64,000 nt of DNA, from positions 1,736,001 to 1,800,000 of the forward strand of contig NZ_JAHUBR010000001.1 in NCBI RefSeq assembly GCF_025376885.1, in the 5' to 3' direction. The notes under the pieces were generated by a model. The model ran no database searches. It saw nothing but the letters and a program-made list of their open reading frames with translations, and was not told where the DNA came from. This stretch comes from Pseudoruegeria sp. SHC-113 (GTDB taxonomy: Bacteria; Pseudomonadota; Alphaproteobacteria; Rhodobacterales; Rhodobacteraceae). This document shows, piece after piece, positions 17,313 through 27,139 of this stretch. Positions within the stretch are counted from its first letter, which is position 1. Every line of letters starts with the position of its first letter. The position numbers were made by a program, and so were the translations under genes.

Positions 17313-17386
17313 GGTGGCTCTTGATGGCACCGGGCTTGGGGGCTGGCCAGAAGAAAAAACGTATTTGTCGAAAAGGCAGCCGAAGT

Positions 17387-17400
17387 TTGTGCCAGCGCAA
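17387..17400. promoter_or_regulatory. FNR/NnrR-type operator between nnrR and pseudoazurin/nirK
   Basis: TTGTGCCAGCGCAA, identical to the site at 16334-16347. It is 67 bases before the pseudoazurin ATG (17468) and 74 bases from the divergent regulator start. This placement suits activation of the pseudoazurin-nirK-nirV transcript by the adjacent regulator. Confidence 0.85.
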
Positions 17401-17467
17401 CGTTTAGAGCGGGGCAGGGGCGTAGCACTGGGCTCAACACTGATGAGACCAAGGAAAGGAACTCCAG

Positions 17468-17902
17468 ATGTTCAAACCGCTCGCCCTCGGTGCCGTGATC
17501 GCCGCCGCGCTTGCCGGCGGAGCCGGGGCAGAAACCTTCGAAGTGCAGATGCTCAACAAAGGTGACGCCGGCAAGATGATCTTCGCCCCCGACGCCCTGC
17601 GCATCGCTCCCGGTGACACCGTGAAATTCGTCGCCACCGACAAGGGCCACAATGCCGAGCTGATCAAGGGCATGGCCCCGGAAGGTGCCGCCGAGTTCAA
17701 AGGCAAGATCAACGAAGAATTCGAAGTCACCTTTGATGTGGAAGGCGCCTACGGCGTGATGTGCAAGCCGCATTACGCGATGGGCATGAACATGACGATC
17801 GTCGTGGGGGACGGCCCCGTAGAGGCCGAAGCCTTCCTCGGTGGCCGCATTCCGAAAAAGGCCATGGAGCGCTTCGAGGCGCAGCTGGCCACGCTCAACT
17901 GA
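17468..17902 (+). CDS. Pseudoazurin (blue copper electron donor)
   Basis: 144 residues with a cleavable signal peptide ending near AGA-ET (residue 21). The type 1 copper ligands are visible: His in DKGHNAE, then Cys, His and Met in VMCKPHYAMGM. Pseudoazurins donate electrons to copper nitrite reductase and to cNOR in the periplasm. AAAGGAAC precedes the ATG. It is 99 bases upstream of nirK in the same direction, under the NnrR-type box at 17387. Confidence 0.94.
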   Translation: MFKPLALGAVIAAALAGGAGAETFEVQMLNKGDAGKMIFAPDALRIAPGDTVKFVATDKGHNAELIKGMAPEGAAEFKGKINEEFEVTFDVEGAYGVMCKPHYAMGMNMTIVVGDGPVEAEAFLGGRIPKKAMERFEAQLATLN

Positions 17903-18001
17903 GCCGGATTTCAAGACTCCGCCGGGCGGCGCTGCGCGGCCCGACGTCCCAACTCCCAAACCACTCCTGGAGGGCAACCCAGGATCTCGATGGAGGAAGA
18001 C

Positions 18002-19222
18002 ATGACCAAATACATCAACCCGGGCCTCGTGCAGACCAGCCGCCGCAACGTGCTGCGCGGATCGCTCCTTGCCGGTGCGGCCGCCGCTGCCGGCATCGGG
18101 GGCGCTGCCGCCGCCCGCACGCCGCGCCCGCCGAAGGTCTCCATTCCCGGCATGCCGCTCGTGCGCACCGGTGAGAAGATCGACGCCGCCACGGATGCCA
18201 AACCGGCCGATCTCTCGGGCTACACCCGCGTGAAGCAGGAGCTCGTCGCGCCGCCCTTCGCCCCTGTGCATGAGCAGGTGGCCACCGGCGGGCCGAAAAT
18301 CATCGAGATCGAGATGACCACCGATGAGGTGCTGCTCACCGTCGATGAGGACACCGGCGCGCAGATCTGGGCACTGACCTACAACGGCTCCGTGCCAGGT
18401 CCGCTGATCATCGCCCATGAAGGCGACATGGTGGAGCTGACCCTGCGCAACCCGGAAAGCTCGATGATGGAGCACAACATCGATTTCCACTCTTCCACGG
18501 GTGCGCTGGGCGGCGGTGGCCTGACCCACGTCTTCCCCGGCGAGGAAACCGTGCTGCGCTGGAAAGCGACGAAACCGGGCGTCTTCACCTATCACTGCGC
18601 CCCCGGCGGCGCGATGATCCCCTACCACGTCTGCCACGGCATGAACGGCGCCGTCATGGTGCTGCCGCGCGACGGGCTGAAGGACGGCAAGGGCAACCCG
18701 CTCAAATATGACAGCATCGCCTATATCGGCGAGCAGGATTTCTACCTGCCGATGGATGAAGAGGGCAACTTCAAGACTTACGAGGCCGCAGGCGACGATT
18801 ACGCCGACAGCCTTGACGCCATGCGCACGCTCACCCCGACGCATTCGGTGTTCAACGGCTCTGTTGGCGCTCTGACGGGCGAAGGCGCGCTGAAGGCGAA
18901 AGTGGGCGAAACGGTTCTAATGATCCACAACCAGGCCAACCGCGACACCCGCCCGCACCTGATCGGCGGCCATGGCGATTACGTCTGGGAGGCTGGCTCC
19001 TTCACCGACACCCCGCTCACCGGGCTGGAAACCTGGCTCTGCCGCGGCGGCTCGGCGATGGCGGCGATGTACACCTTCCGTCAGCCCGGCGTTTACGCCT
19101 ACGTGAACCATAACCTGATCGAAGCCGCCCTTCTCGGCGCTGCCGCCCACTTCGTGGTGGAAGGCCAGTGGGACAACGACCTGATGGAGCAGGTGGTCGC
19201 GCCGCGGCCCTTCGCAACCTGA
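18002..19222 (+). CDS. nirK: Copper-containing nitrite reductase
   Basis: 406 residues. A Tat-type signal ([19 protein letters not shown]) is followed by two cupredoxin domains. Type 1 and type 2 copper ligands are visible in MEHNIDFH and in [20 protein letters not shown]; the second domain supplies His in the [10 protein letters not shown] area. It reduces nitrite to NO in the periplasm. The chosen ATG has GGAGGAAGAC upstream; the ATG at 17990 lies 5' of that site. Class I (short, green/blue) NirK by length. Confidence 0.96.
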   Translation: MTKYINPGLVQTSRRNVLRGSLLAGAAAAAGIGGAAAARTPRPPKVSIPGMPLVRTGEKIDAATDAKPADLSGYTRVKQELVAPPFAPVHEQVATGGPKIIEIEMTTDEVLLTVDEDTGAQIWALTYNGSVPGPLIIAHEGDMVELTLRNPESSMMEHNIDFHSSTGALGGGGLTHVFPGEETVLRWKATKPGVFTYHCAPGGAMIPYHVCHGMNGAVMVLPRDGLKDGKGNPLKYDSIAYIGEQDFYLPMDEEGNFKTYEAAGDDYADSLDAMRTLTPTHSVFNGSVGALTGEGALKAKVGETVLMIHNQANRDTRPHLIGGHGDYVWEAGSFTDTPLTGLETWLCRGGSAMAAMYTFRQPGVYAYVNHNLIEAALLGAAAHFVVEGQWDNDLMEQVVAPRPFAT

Positions 19223-19252
19223 TCTGAGCACCTGAGGCTAAGGAGCAGTTCG

Positions 19253-19996
19253 ATGACCGTGTCACACCGTACCCTTCTGGTAAGCGTTCTGGGCGGTGCT
19301 GCACTCGCCGCCGGCGCCACGGTCATCGCAATCGACGGGGGCGCGGGATTTTCCCGCGCCCCCGATCTCAGCCACGCCCCGAAGATGGCCGAAGCGCCTT
19401 TCGTGATGCCGGACGGGCGGGCGATCCATGTGCAGAAATTCGAAGTCACCATCGCCGAATGGGCCCGCTGCCACGCAGCCGGGGCCTGTTCGCTGGCGGT
19501 GAAGCCGCGCCCCGGTTTCGATGCCGAAACCACCCCCGCCACCGGCCTGAGCTACGTGGACGTGGGCCAATACCTCGCCTGGATCAACCTGCAGACGGGG
19601 CTGCGCTTCCGCCTGCCGACGATGGCGGAATGGGAGGCCATGGCCGAGGCCGTGCTGCCCGAGGAGGCCGATCCGCTGTTCACCGATCCTTCGCTCAGCT
19701 GGGCCTCGACCTATCTCACCGAGAACCTGCCTGCGCGCGCGCTTAAACCCACCGGCAGCTTCAAGGTCTCTGCCGAAGGGGTGGCCGATCTGGACGGCTC
19801 CGTTTGGGAATGGACGCAGGATTGCTACAACGGCGAAGATCCTGAGCGCTGCGCTGCCTTCTACGTGGGGGGCGAGCATCTGGCCGCCATCCCCTTCCTC
19901 GTGCGCGATCCGGCGCGCGGTGGCTGTGCCGTCGGCTCGCCGCCCGCGCATCTGGGAATGCGGCTCGTGTCTGATGAACCGGTGCCAACGAGCTGA
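19253..19996 (+). CDS. nirV: NirV, FGE-sulfatase-like accessory protein
   Basis: 247 residues with an N-terminal signal or anchor segment (LLVSVLGGAALAAGATVIAI). The remainder is a formylglycine-generating-enzyme-like fold (KFEVTIAEWARC, GLRFRLPTMAEWEAMAEAV, GSVWEWTQDCYNG, HLGMRLV). NirV is regularly found after nirK in Rhodobacterales; its biochemical role is not settled. It follows nirK by 30 bases with AAGGAG before the ATG. The transcript is closed by the hairpin at 20021-20053. Confidence 0.88.
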   Translation: MTVSHRTLLVSVLGGAALAAGATVIAIDGGAGFSRAPDLSHAPKMAEAPFVMPDGRAIHVQKFEVTIAEWARCHAAGACSLAVKPRPGFDAETTPATGLSYVDVGQYLAWINLQTGLRFRLPTMAEWEAMAEAVLPEEADPLFTDPSLSWASTYLTENLPARALKPTGSFKVSAEGVADLDGSVWEWTQDCYNGEDPERCAAFYVGGEHLAAIPFLVRDPARGGCAVGSPPAHLGMRLVSDEPVPTS

Positions 19997-20020
19997 GACC
20001 ACCGGACATCAGGGGAGGGC

Positions 20021-20053
20021 AAAACGCCCGGCGCGGGAGGCGCCGGGCGTTTT
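20021..20053. terminator. Strong bidirectional terminator between nirV and nnrU
   Basis: A perfect 13-bp stem, AAAACGCCCGGCG paired with CGCCGGGCGTTTT around a 7-base loop. It has a T-run on the plus strand and, through the A-run, on the minus strand. It sits between convergent nirV and nnrU and would terminate both. Confidence 0.92.
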
Positions 20054-20074
20054 CTGTTGGGAGGTGTCGTGGGC

Positions 20075-20734
20075 TCAGGGCAGGGGAGAGACGCCGATCA
20101 CCAGCGGATGCAGGGCGATGAGCAGGGCGTAGAGGGCGAGGCCTGCAAGCAGCCGGACAGGCTCCAGCCGTATCGGCGCTGCCTGCACCTCCTGCCAGAG
20201 TTGCCGCCATGCCATTTCGCCTATCAGCCGCTTGCGGCGGCGGTCTATGATCCGCCCGCCGAAGGCAGCAAAGCCCGTGAAGAGGCCAAAGAGGATCACA
20301 TGGGCCAGATCGCCGTTCACCAGCAGATGCGCGCCGCCCCAGCAGGTGAGCGCGGCCAGAACCGGGTGGCGGATGAGCCGCACGATGCCGGGGCGCGTGG
20401 CGTCAAACCCGGAAGTGGGGCAGCCGAAGGAAAACGGGTTGGGCCGCCCCACCGATAGCCCCAGCAGCAGGCAGGCCACGGCCATCAGCGCAAGCGCCGC
20501 GTGGCTGTTCCACATCATGCGCGGCCAGAGCAGCACGAAAGGCGCACGGCTTGCGGCGAGGATGAGCCAGATAAGAACGCCTACGGACAGCGCCGAATAG
20601 GCCAAAGAAAACCCAAGCGGCCCCAGAAGCTGCGTCGCCCGCGCCCGGTTGGCCGGGCGCAGGGGCAGCGAGTGGCTCAGGAAGAAGGCCGCCAGCGCGG
20701 CGGCGAACCCGGCCCAGCCGAGAAGCGCCTCCAT
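20075..20734 (-). CDS. nnrU: NnrU-family membrane protein
   Basis: 219 residues with about six transmembrane helices. It shows the NnrU/isoprenylcysteine-methyltransferase-like pattern (TRPGIVRLIRHPVLAALTCWGGAHLL). NnrU is a membrane protein linked to nitrite/NO metabolism and commonly adjacent to nnrS. The start at 20734 overlaps the nnrS stop by ATGA and is preferred over the upstream in-frame ATG at 20809, which would lie inside nnrS. Confidence 0.88.
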   Translation of the reverse strand: MEALLGWAGFAAALAAFFLSHSLPLRPANRARATQLLGPLGFSLAYSALSVGVLIWLILAASRAPFVLLWPRMMWNSHAALALMAVACLLLGLSVGRPNPFSFGCPTSGFDATRPGIVRLIRHPVLAALTCWGGAHLLVNGDLAHVILFGLFTGFAAFGGRIIDRRRKRLIGEMAWRQLWQEVQAAPIRLEPVRLLAGLALYALLIALHPLVIGVSPLP

Positions 20735-21927
20735 CAGGCCGCCCCCGCGCGTGGGCGCAGCAGCATCGGGCCGTAAAGCATCAGGAAGCCGCCGAAGCCG
20801 GCGATCCAAAGCACGCCCGACAGGCTGTAGAGCAGATGCGCATCCCCCAGCCCCAGCCCCGCCACCAGCCGCGCCGCCATGGCCCCCAGCAGACAGGCAT
20901 AAAGCGCGACCGTCGCCTTGCCCGCATGGAGCGCGTGGCCCGTGTGGCCCAGCGTGGCGCGCGTCATCACCGCGACTGTCATCAGCGTCACGGCCCCTGC
21001 CGTCCAGATATGGAGCGCGGTGCCGGTGGGCTCCTCGGCAATCAGCGCCGCGCCAAGGGCAAGGGCACCGAGCGGCACGAAGGCATAGGCCAGATGCAGG
21101 ATCAGCAGCAGCGGCTCGCGCGACGTGTGCAGCCCCTGCCAGCGCGCCAGCCGCACGAGATGCGCCAGACCGGCGGCCAGAAGGGCGGGGCCAGCGAGCG
21201 GGCTGTCAAAGAGCCAGAGCCCAAGCGCAGCCACCAATGCCAGAAGCGCGGCCTTGTCAAAGCGCTGCATCGGCGGCGCGGGGCGGGCGGGATCTTTCTG
21301 CTGCACAAGCCAGTTGCGCGTGAAAGAGGGCACGATGCGCCCGCCGATCACGGCAATCATCAGGATCGCGGTGCCCATCAAGAGCCGGAACCCCGCGCCC
21401 TGATAGGCCGCCTCGCCGCGCAGGGCGGCAAGGTCAAACAGCGCGGCTCCGGTGATGAAGGCCAGCAATAGAACGAGCATCACGAGGTTGCGCCAATTCT
21501 TGCCCGCAATAATCTCGCGCGCAAGAAACCCGGCCAACACCAAGAGCGAGCCCAGATCCAGCGCCATGAAAAGCCAGCCCGGCAAGCCGAGCGAGACAAG
21601 CCCCGCCACGCGGCCCAGGCCCCAAAGCACCGTGAGCCAAGCCAGGGGCAGGCCCACCACGGGCAGGCGGCCCGTCCAGTTCGGCACGGCTGTGAGCAAA
21701 AAGCCCCCGAGCACCGCGCCAAGGTAACCCACGAGGAAAGCGTGGGCGTGCCATGAGATCGGATCAAAGCGCGTGGGCAGGTCCAGACGGCCTGCCAGCA
21801 TGGCGATCCAGAGCGCCATGGCGATCAGCGCCCAGAGGGCGGCGAAGAAGAAAAAGGGCCGGAACCCGTGGGAAAACAGCGCCGGGCCCTGCCAGGCGCG
21901 GCGTTGGGATGAGGATGTTTGGGTCAC
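20734..21927 (-). CDS. nnrS: NnrS family heme/copper membrane protein
   Basis: 397 residues, about 12 transmembrane helices. Characteristic blocks are FSHGFRPFFFFAALWALIAM near the N-terminus, PISWHAHAFLVGYLGAVLGGFLLTAVPNWTGR, and GGRIVPSFTRNWL with TRATLGHTGHAL later; the conserved histidines bind heme and copper. NnrS protects against NO stress and is NnrR-regulated in Rhodobacter. A box-like TTGCTTTAGCGCAA lies 53 bases upstream of the ATG. It is divergent from the MHYT-LytTR gene. Confidence 0.94.
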   Translation of the reverse strand: MTQTSSSQRRAWQGPALFSHGFRPFFFFAALWALIAMALWIAMLAGRLDLPTRFDPISWHAHAFLVGYLGAVLGGFLLTAVPNWTGRLPVVGLPLAWLTVLWGLGRVAGLVSLGLPGWLFMALDLGSLLVLAGFLAREIIAGKNWRNLVMLVLLLAFITGAALFDLAALRGEAAYQGAGFRLLMGTAILMIAVIGGRIVPSFTRNWLVQQKDPARPAPPMQRFDKAALLALVAALGLWLFDSPLAGPALLAAGLAHLVRLARWQGLHTSREPLLLILHLAYAFVPLGALALGAALIAEEPTGTALHIWTAGAVTLMTVAVMTRATLGHTGHALHAGKATVALYACLLGAMAARLVAGLGLGDAHLLYSLSGVLWIAGFGGFLMLYGPMLLRPRAGAA

Positions 21928-21979
21928 GTGCGTCTCCTGTGAACTGGCCTCTTTCTGGCAGTGCAGCGCTTGCGCGTCC

Positions 21980-21993
21980 TTGCTTTAGCGCAA
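21980..21993. promoter_or_regulatory. FNR/NnrR-type operator upstream of nnrS
   Basis: TTGCTTTAGCGCAA, again TTG-N8-CAA, 53 bases before the nnrS ATG on the minus strand and 126 bases before the MHYT-LytTR start on the plus strand. Its right half AGCGCAA is identical to the other two boxes. Confidence 0.72.
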
Positions 21994-22118
21994 GCTTCTG
22001 CATCGGGGTGAAAACACCTCCACTTCAACGGCTTGCCCTTGCGCTTCGTGGCTGCGCTTTGACATGGCGTGAAGCTTTGCTATCACTTGAGGGCTTGGCG
22101 CAGGGGGAGGGCATCGGG

Positions 22119-23216
22119 CTGCTGGACTACTCACATAATTGGCTGCTGGTCGCGGCCTCGCTGGCTGTCGCCCTGATGGCCGGATTCAGCGGCCTGTCGC
22201 TGACGCGCGGGGCTTCGGCCCTCGGGCAGGCGCAGCGCAAGCTGATCGTGGTGATTGCCGCCATCGTGCTGGGCGGGGGCATCTGGTCGATGCATTTCGT
22301 GGCCATGCTGGGGCTGCGGCTGCCAATCCTCTTCTACTACGACGGGCTGATCACGCTGATCTCTGCCCTTATCGCCATCCTGATGGTCGGGATCGCGCTT
22401 CTGCTGCTGCATTTCGGCCCGCGCACACCTGCGCGGATGATTACGGCAGGCGGGATCGTCGGCCTCGGCATCGCGGCGATGCATTACGTGGGCATGATGG
22501 GGATGGAGCTCTGCCGCCCCGTCTTCTCGCCCCTCGGCGTGGGCATCTCGCTCGTGGCGGCCATGGCGCTTTCGATGCTGGCGATCTGGATCGCCTATGG
22601 CGCGCGCACCAAGGGGCATATCCTGCTCGGCACCGTCTGCTTTGCGCTTTCCGTCTTCGCGGTGCATTTCATCGCGATGATGGGCACCGGCTTCGTCGCG
22701 CTCGATACGCCCGATGCCGCCGGCCCGGCGCTTTCCAACGCGGTGCTCGCGATGGGGGTGACAGTGGCGGCCTTCATGATCTCGGGCACTTTCCTTTTGA
22801 CGGGCGTCAGCTTCCTGACGCCGAGCCCCGCAGCCACGCCCGAGGCAGAGGCTCAAGGCCAGCCCGAGGCGCAGGGCGACGCCCCGCTTTCGGTGCCGTT
22901 TGAGAAAGAGGGCCGCACCCAGTTTCTGGACAAGAGCCGCATCGCTGCCGTCCGCGCGGAAGGCCATTACACGATCCTCTACGCAGGCAAGGAGAAGCTC
23001 TTCTGCCCGTGGTCGATCTCCGAGGCCGAGAACCGCCTTGCGCCCGCGCATTTCCTGCGCGCCCACCGCAGCTACCTCGTGAACCCGGCTTTCGTCACCG
23101 GGTTCGAGCGCACCAAGGACACCGGCGCGCTCTACTTCGAGGATGTGGACTCGCTGCCCAAGGTGCCCGTCAGCCGCTCCCGGCTGGCCGAGGTGCGCGC
23201 GGCGCTGGGGCTCTAA
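22119..23216 (+). CDS. MHYT-LytTR membrane gas-sensor regulator (CoxC/CoxH type)
   Basis: 365 residues if started at the CTG at 22119. The N-terminal part has seven hydrophobic segments with MHYT-type repeats (SMHFVAMLG, AMHYVGMMG, VHFIAMMG), proposed to bind copper and sense CO, NO or O2. A Pro/Ala/Glu-rich linker near 235-255 leads to a LytTR DNA-binding domain (EGHYTILYAGKEKL, FLRAHRSYLVNP, KVPVSRSRL). CoxC and CoxH of Oligotropha have this architecture and sit in cox clusters. No ATG fits: the family N-terminus starts right at LLDYSHNW, GGGGGAGGG lies 7 bases before the CTG, and TTG at 22095 is the alternative. Likely regulates the cox operon that follows. Confidence 0.85.
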   Translation: MLDYSHNWLLVAASLAVALMAGFSGLSLTRGASALGQAQRKLIVVIAAIVLGGGIWSMHFVAMLGLRLPILFYYDGLITLISALIAILMVGIALLLLHFGPRTPARMITAGGIVGLGIAAMHYVGMMGMELCRPVFSPLGVGISLVAAMALSMLAIWIAYGARTKGHILLGTVCFALSVFAVHFIAMMGTGFVALDTPDAAGPALSNAVLAMGVTVAAFMISGTFLLTGVSFLTPSPAATPEAEAQGQPEAQGDAPLSVPFEKEGRTQFLDKSRIAAVRAEGHYTILYAGKEKLFCPWSISEAENRLAPAHFLRAHRSYLVNPAFVTGFERTKDTGALYFEDVDSLPKVPVSRSRLAEVRAALGL

Positions 23217-23358
23217 GTCGCAACTCGCGCCATTCGTGAAACCCATTCGCATTTCGTGCAGCAAGCCCTGTTTTTCATGGCTTGATCGTTTGCCCGCGCC
23301 TGCCTCCGGCGCAGTGTCATGAAACAAGCGCGCGAGGAGGCGCGCATGGGAGGACATC
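23217..23358. promoter_or_regulatory. cox operon promoter region with direct repeats
   Basis: 142 bases before coxM. CATTCG occurs at 23231-23236 and 23244-23249 (13-base spacing), followed by TTTCGTG at 23252-23258. LytTR regulators usually bind pairs of short direct repeats, so this cluster is a candidate site for the adjacent regulator; the spacing is shorter than the usual two helical turns. GGGAGGAC provides the coxM ribosome site. Confidence 0.4.
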
Positions 23359-24189
23359 ATGATACCAGCAGGGTTCGAATACCATCGACCCGCCGACATC
23401 GCGTCGGCAATCGCCCTATTGCAACAGCACGGCGACGAGGCCCGCGTGATCGCGGGCGGTCACAGCCTGATCCCGATGATGAAGCTGCGCATGGCCGATC
23501 TGAGCCATCTCGTGGATCTTCAGGGCATCTCTGGCCTAAGCGGCATCACGATTGGCGAGGGCAGTGTCACCATCGGCGCGATGACGACGCAGAACGCGCT
23601 GATCACCGATGAAGGGCTTTTCAAGGCGCTGCCGATCCTGCGCGAAGCCGCGTTGCAGATCGCCGATCCGCAGGTGCGCTACGTGGGCACGGTGGGCGGC
23701 AATGTCGCCAATGGCGATCCGGGCAACGACATGCCCGGCCTGATGCAATGCCTCGATGCCACCTACACCCTCGTTGGCCCCGACGGCGAACGGCAGGTGC
23801 CGGCGCGCGATTTCTACGAGGCGGCCTATTTCACCGCCCGCGAGGATGAGGAAATCCTAACCCAGATCACCATCCCGATCGCGGCTGCGAAGGGCTACGC
23901 CTACGCCAAACAGAAGCGCAAGATCGGCGATTACGCCACCGCTGCCGCCGCCGTGCTGATCGGCGATGGCTTTGCCTCTGTCGCGATGACGAACCTCTCC
24001 GACACGCCGGTCTACTCCGAAGACGCCAGCGCCGCGCTGGCGGCGGGGGACGTTGAGAGCTGCGTGAAGGCTGCGCTGGAAGCCATTGATCCGGCGGAAG
24101 ATATGCGCGGACCCATCGCGTTCAAGAAACACGTGGCCGGGGTCATCCTGCGGCGCGCCATCACCAAAGCACAGGAGCGCGCGGCATGA
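23359..24189 (+). CDS. coxM: CO dehydrogenase medium subunit (FAD protein)
   Basis: 276 residues. The FAD-binding motifs are [15 protein letters not shown] near residue 30 and [17 protein letters not shown] near 110, as in the xanthine-oxidase family FAD subunits. It passes electrons from CoxS to the quinone or acceptor pool. GGGAGGAC lies just before the ATG. It overlaps coxS by ATGA. M-S-L order is the standard form I layout. Confidence 0.95.
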   Translation: MIPAGFEYHRPADIASAIALLQQHGDEARVIAGGHSLIPMMKLRMADLSHLVDLQGISGLSGITIGEGSVTIGAMTTQNALITDEGLFKALPILREAALQIADPQVRYVGTVGGNVANGDPGNDMPGLMQCLDATYTLVGPDGERQVPARDFYEAAYFTAREDEEILTQITIPIAAAKGYAYAKQKRKIGDYATAAAAVLIGDGFASVAMTNLSDTPVYSEDASAALAAGDVESCVKAALEAIDPAEDMRGPIAFKKHVAGVILRRAITKAQERAA

Positions 24190-24680
24190 GCAAGATGCAT
24201 GTGAAACTGACCGTCAACGGGCAGGAGGTCGAAGGGCTCGCCGAACCGCGCACCCTGCTGATCCACTTCCTGCGCGAAAACCTCAACATCACCGGGCCGC
24301 ACATCGGCTGCGAGACGTCGCACTGCGGGGCCTGCACCGTCGATATGAACGGCAAATCGGTGAAAAGCTGCACGCTGTTCGTTGCGCAGGCCAATGGCGC
24401 CGATGTGACGACCGTGGAAGGGCTCGTGAACGAGGACGGCTCGCTCGGCGTGCTGCAGGAGATGTTCCGCGAGCATCACGGGCTGCAATGCGGCTTCTGC
24501 ACGCCGGGGATGATCACCCGCGCGCACCGACTGCTGCAGGAAAACCCGGCCCCCACCGAGGAAGAGGTGCGCTTTGGCATGGCCGGCAACCTCTGCCGCT
24601 GCACCGGTTACCAGAACATCGTGAAGGCGATCCTTGCTTCGGCGGATGTGCTGAACGCCCAGAAGGAGGCTGCGGAATGA
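24186..24680 (+). CDS. coxS: CO dehydrogenase small subunit (2x [2Fe-2S])
   Basis: 164 residues. The plant-type [2Fe-2S] cluster is ligated by C42, C47, C50 and C62 ([10 protein letters not shown] ... SC). The second cluster is in the C-terminal helical domain ([10 protein letters not shown] and NLCRCTGY). It relays electrons from the Mo-Cu site of CoxL to the FAD of CoxM. Overlaps both neighbours by 4 bases, consistent with equimolar synthesis. Confidence 0.96.
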   Translation: MSKMHVKLTVNGQEVEGLAEPRTLLIHFLRENLNITGPHIGCETSHCGACTVDMNGKSVKSCTLFVAQANGADVTTVEGLVNEDGSLGVLQEMFREHHGLQCGFCTPGMITRAHRLLQENPAPTEEEVRFGMAGNLCRCTGYQNIVKAILASADVLNAQKEAAE

Positions 24681-27094
24681 AGGACGAAGTCACAACTGAA
24701 GATCGCGTCGCCAACCTCAAGGGCATGGGCTCCTCGCGCAAGCGGGTGGAGGACGTGCGCTTCACGCAAGGCAAAGGCAACTACGTGGACGACATCAAGC
24801 TCGACGGCATGCTGTTTGGCGATTTCGTCCGCTCCCCATACGCCCATGCGCGGGTGAAGAGCGTCAACAAGGAGGCCGCGCTAGCGGTGCCGGGCGTGCT
24901 GGCCGTGCTGACGGCGGAAGATCTTGCGCCGCTCGGGCTGCACTGGATGCCCACGCTCGCGGGCGACAAGCAGATGGTGCTGGCCGATGGCAAGGTGCTG
25001 TTTCAGGGGCAGGAGGTCGCCTATGTGGTGGCCAAGGACCGCTACGCAGCTGCCGATGGTGTGGAGGCCGTAGAGGTCGAATATGAGGAACTGCCCGTGG
25101 TGGTGGATCCCTTCAAGGCGCTGGAGCCCGACGCGCCGATCCTGCGTGAAGACATCAAGGATCGCACCGAGGGCGCCCATGGCCCGGTGCGCCACAACAA
25201 CCATATTTTCACGTGGGAACAGGGCGATAAAGACGCCACCGAAGCCGCGATGGCGGAAGCGGACGTCGTCGCCGAGGAAATGATCTATTATCACCGTACC
25301 CACCCGTGCCCGCTGGAAACCTGCGGCTGCGTGGCGAGTATGGACAAGGTAACCGGCAAGCTCACGCTCTACGGCACCTTTCAGGCGCCGCACGCGATCC
25401 GCACGGTTGTTTCGCTGATTTCGGGCATCGCGGAGCACAACATCCGCGTCATCAGCCCCGACATCGGCGGCGGCTTCGGCAATAAGGTGGGCGCTTACGC
25501 GGGCTATGTCTGCTCTGTCGTGGCCTCCATCGTCACCGGCAAGCCGGTGAAATGGGTCGAGGACCGGATGGAGAACCTGATGTCCACCGCCTTCGCGCGG
25601 GATTACTGGATGAAGGGGCGGATCTCGGCCACTAAGGAGGGCAAGATCACCGGGCTCTGGTGCCACACCACGGCCGATCACGGTGGCTTTGACGCCTGCG
25701 CGGACCCAACGAAATTCCCCGCCGGGTTCATGAACATCTGCACCGGCTCCTATGACATCCCCACGGCCTATCTGGCGGTGGATGGGGTCTATACCAACAA
25801 GGCGCCGGGCGGCGTGGCCTATCGCTGCTCCTTCCGGGTGACGGAAGCCGCCTATTTCATCGAACGCATGATCGAGGTTCTCGCGATCAAGCTGAACATG
25901 GATGCCGCCGAGCTGCGCCGGATCAACTTCATCCGGAAAGATCAGTTCCCGTATCAATCCGCCCTGGGCTGGGAATATGACTCCGGCGATTATCACACGG
26001 CATGGGAAAAGGCCCTTGATTCAGTGGGCTATGACGCCCTGCGCGCAGAACAGGCGCAGCGGCTGGAGGATTTCAAAGCCGGCAAAACGCGCAAGCTGAT
26101 CGGCATTGGCCTCACCCATTTCACTGAGATCGTGGGCGCAGGTCCGGTTAAGAACTGCGACATCCTCGGGCTTGGCATGTTTGACAGCTGCGAGATCCGC
26201 ATCCACCCCACCGGCAGCGCCATCGCGAGGCTTGGTACGATCAGCCAGGGGCAGGGCCACGCCACGACCTTCGCCCAAATCATCGCCAGCGAGATCGGCC
26301 TTCCTGCCGATGACATCACTTTGGAGGAGGGCGACACCGACACCGCGCCATACGGGCTCGGCACCTACGGTTCGCGCTCCACGCCGGTTGCCGGGGCCGC
26401 CACGGCCATGGCCGCGCGCAAGATCCGGGCCAAGGCCCAGATGATCGCGGCCTACTTGCTGGAGGTTCACGATGATGACGTGGAGTGGGACGTGGATCGC
26501 TTTGCCGTCAAAGGCGCGCCCGAGCGCTTCAAGACGATGAAGGAGATCGCCTTCGCCGCCTACAACCAGGCCATTCCGGGCTTGGAGCCGGGGCTTGAGG
26601 CGGTCAGCTACTACGATCCGCCCAACATGACGTACCCCTTCGGCGCCTATATCTGCGTGATGGAGATCGACGTGGACACCGGGGAAACCGAGGTCCGCAG
26701 CTTCTACGCGCTGGATGATTGCGGCACCCGGATCAACCCGATGATCATCGACGGGCAGATCCACGGCGGCGCAACCGAAGGCTACGCCATCGCCATGGGG
26801 CAGGAGATCGCCTACGACGAGATGGGCAACAACAAATCGGCCACGCTGATGGATTTCTTCCTGCCCACAGCCTGGGAGACGCCCACCTACACGACCGATT
26901 TCACCGTCACCCCCAGCCCGCATCACCCGATCGGCGCGAAGGGTGTGGGGGAAAGCCCCAACGTCGGCTCGGTGCCCTGCTTCTCCAATGCGGTGCATGA
27001 TGCGTTCCGGCCCTTTGGGCTCGTGCAAAGCCACATGCCCCATGATCACTGGCGGATCTGGAAGATCGCCCGCGATCTGGGCCTGCATGGCTAA
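24677..27094 (+). CDS. coxL: Form I aerobic CO dehydrogenase large subunit (Mo-Cu)
   Basis: 805 residues from the ATG overlapping the coxS stop; an open frame extending upstream to 24086 is antisense-like noise over coxM/coxS. The active-site loop reads GVAYRCSFR, the diagnostic form I (OMP) AYxCSFR motif, with Cys384 as the copper ligand. The catalytic Glu is in [10 protein letters not shown] (Glu759). [10 protein letters not shown]-type cofactor contacts appear as [15 protein letters not shown]. It oxidises CO to CO2. Form I assignment, together with coxDEFG, supports real CO oxidation and not a form II homologue of unknown substrate. Confidence 0.97.
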   Translation: MKDEVTTEDRVANLKGMGSSRKRVEDVRFTQGKGNYVDDIKLDGMLFGDFVRSPYAHARVKSVNKEAALAVPGVLAVLTAEDLAPLGLHWMPTLAGDKQMVLADGKVLFQGQEVAYVVAKDRYAAADGVEAVEVEYEELPVVVDPFKALEPDAPILREDIKDRTEGAHGPVRHNNHIFTWEQGDKDATEAAMAEADVVAEEMIYYHRTHPCPLETCGCVASMDKVTGKLTLYGTFQAPHAIRTVVSLISGIAEHNIRVISPDIGGGFGNKVGAYAGYVCSVVASIVTGKPVKWVEDRMENLMSTAFARDYWMKGRISATKEGKITGLWCHTTADHGGFDACADPTKFPAGFMNICTGSYDIPTAYLAVDGVYTNKAPGGVAYRCSFRVTEAAYFIERMIEVLAIKLNMDAAELRRINFIRKDQFPYQSALGWEYDSGDYHTAWEKALDSVGYDALRAEQAQRLEDFKAGKTRKLIGIGLTHFTEIVGAGPVKNCDILGLGMFDSCEIRIHPTGSAIARLGTISQGQGHATTFAQIIASEIGLPADDITLEEGDTDTAPYGLGTYGSRSTPVAGAATAMAARKIRAKAQMIAAYLLEVHDDDVEWDVDRFAVKGAPERFKTMKEIAFAAYNQAIPGLEPGLEAVSYYDPPNMTYPFGAYICVMEIDVDTGETEVRSFYALDDCGTRINPMIIDGQIHGGATEGYAIAMGQEIAYDEMGNNKSATLMDFFLPTAWETPTYTTDFTVTPSPHHPIGAKGVGESPNVGSVPCFSNAVHDAFRPFGLVQSHMPHDHWRIWKIARDLGLHG

Positions 27095-27139
27095 GGGAAT
27101 GGGCCGGGGCACTTTCGCGGTGCCCCGGCCCCTATCACC

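Noticed and set aside
23370-23390. GGTTCGAATACC, resembling a tRNA T-loop
   Set aside because: Lies within the first codons of coxM; no acceptor, anticodon or D arms around it.
22131-23399. 422-residue minus-strand frame opposite the MHYT-LytTR gene
   Set aside because: Shadow; the plus strand has MHYT and LytTR motifs in order.
24086-24676. N-terminal extension of coxL by 197 codons
   Set aside because: It overlaps coxM and all of coxS in another frame; the ATG overlapping the coxS stop gives the normal CoxL N-terminus.
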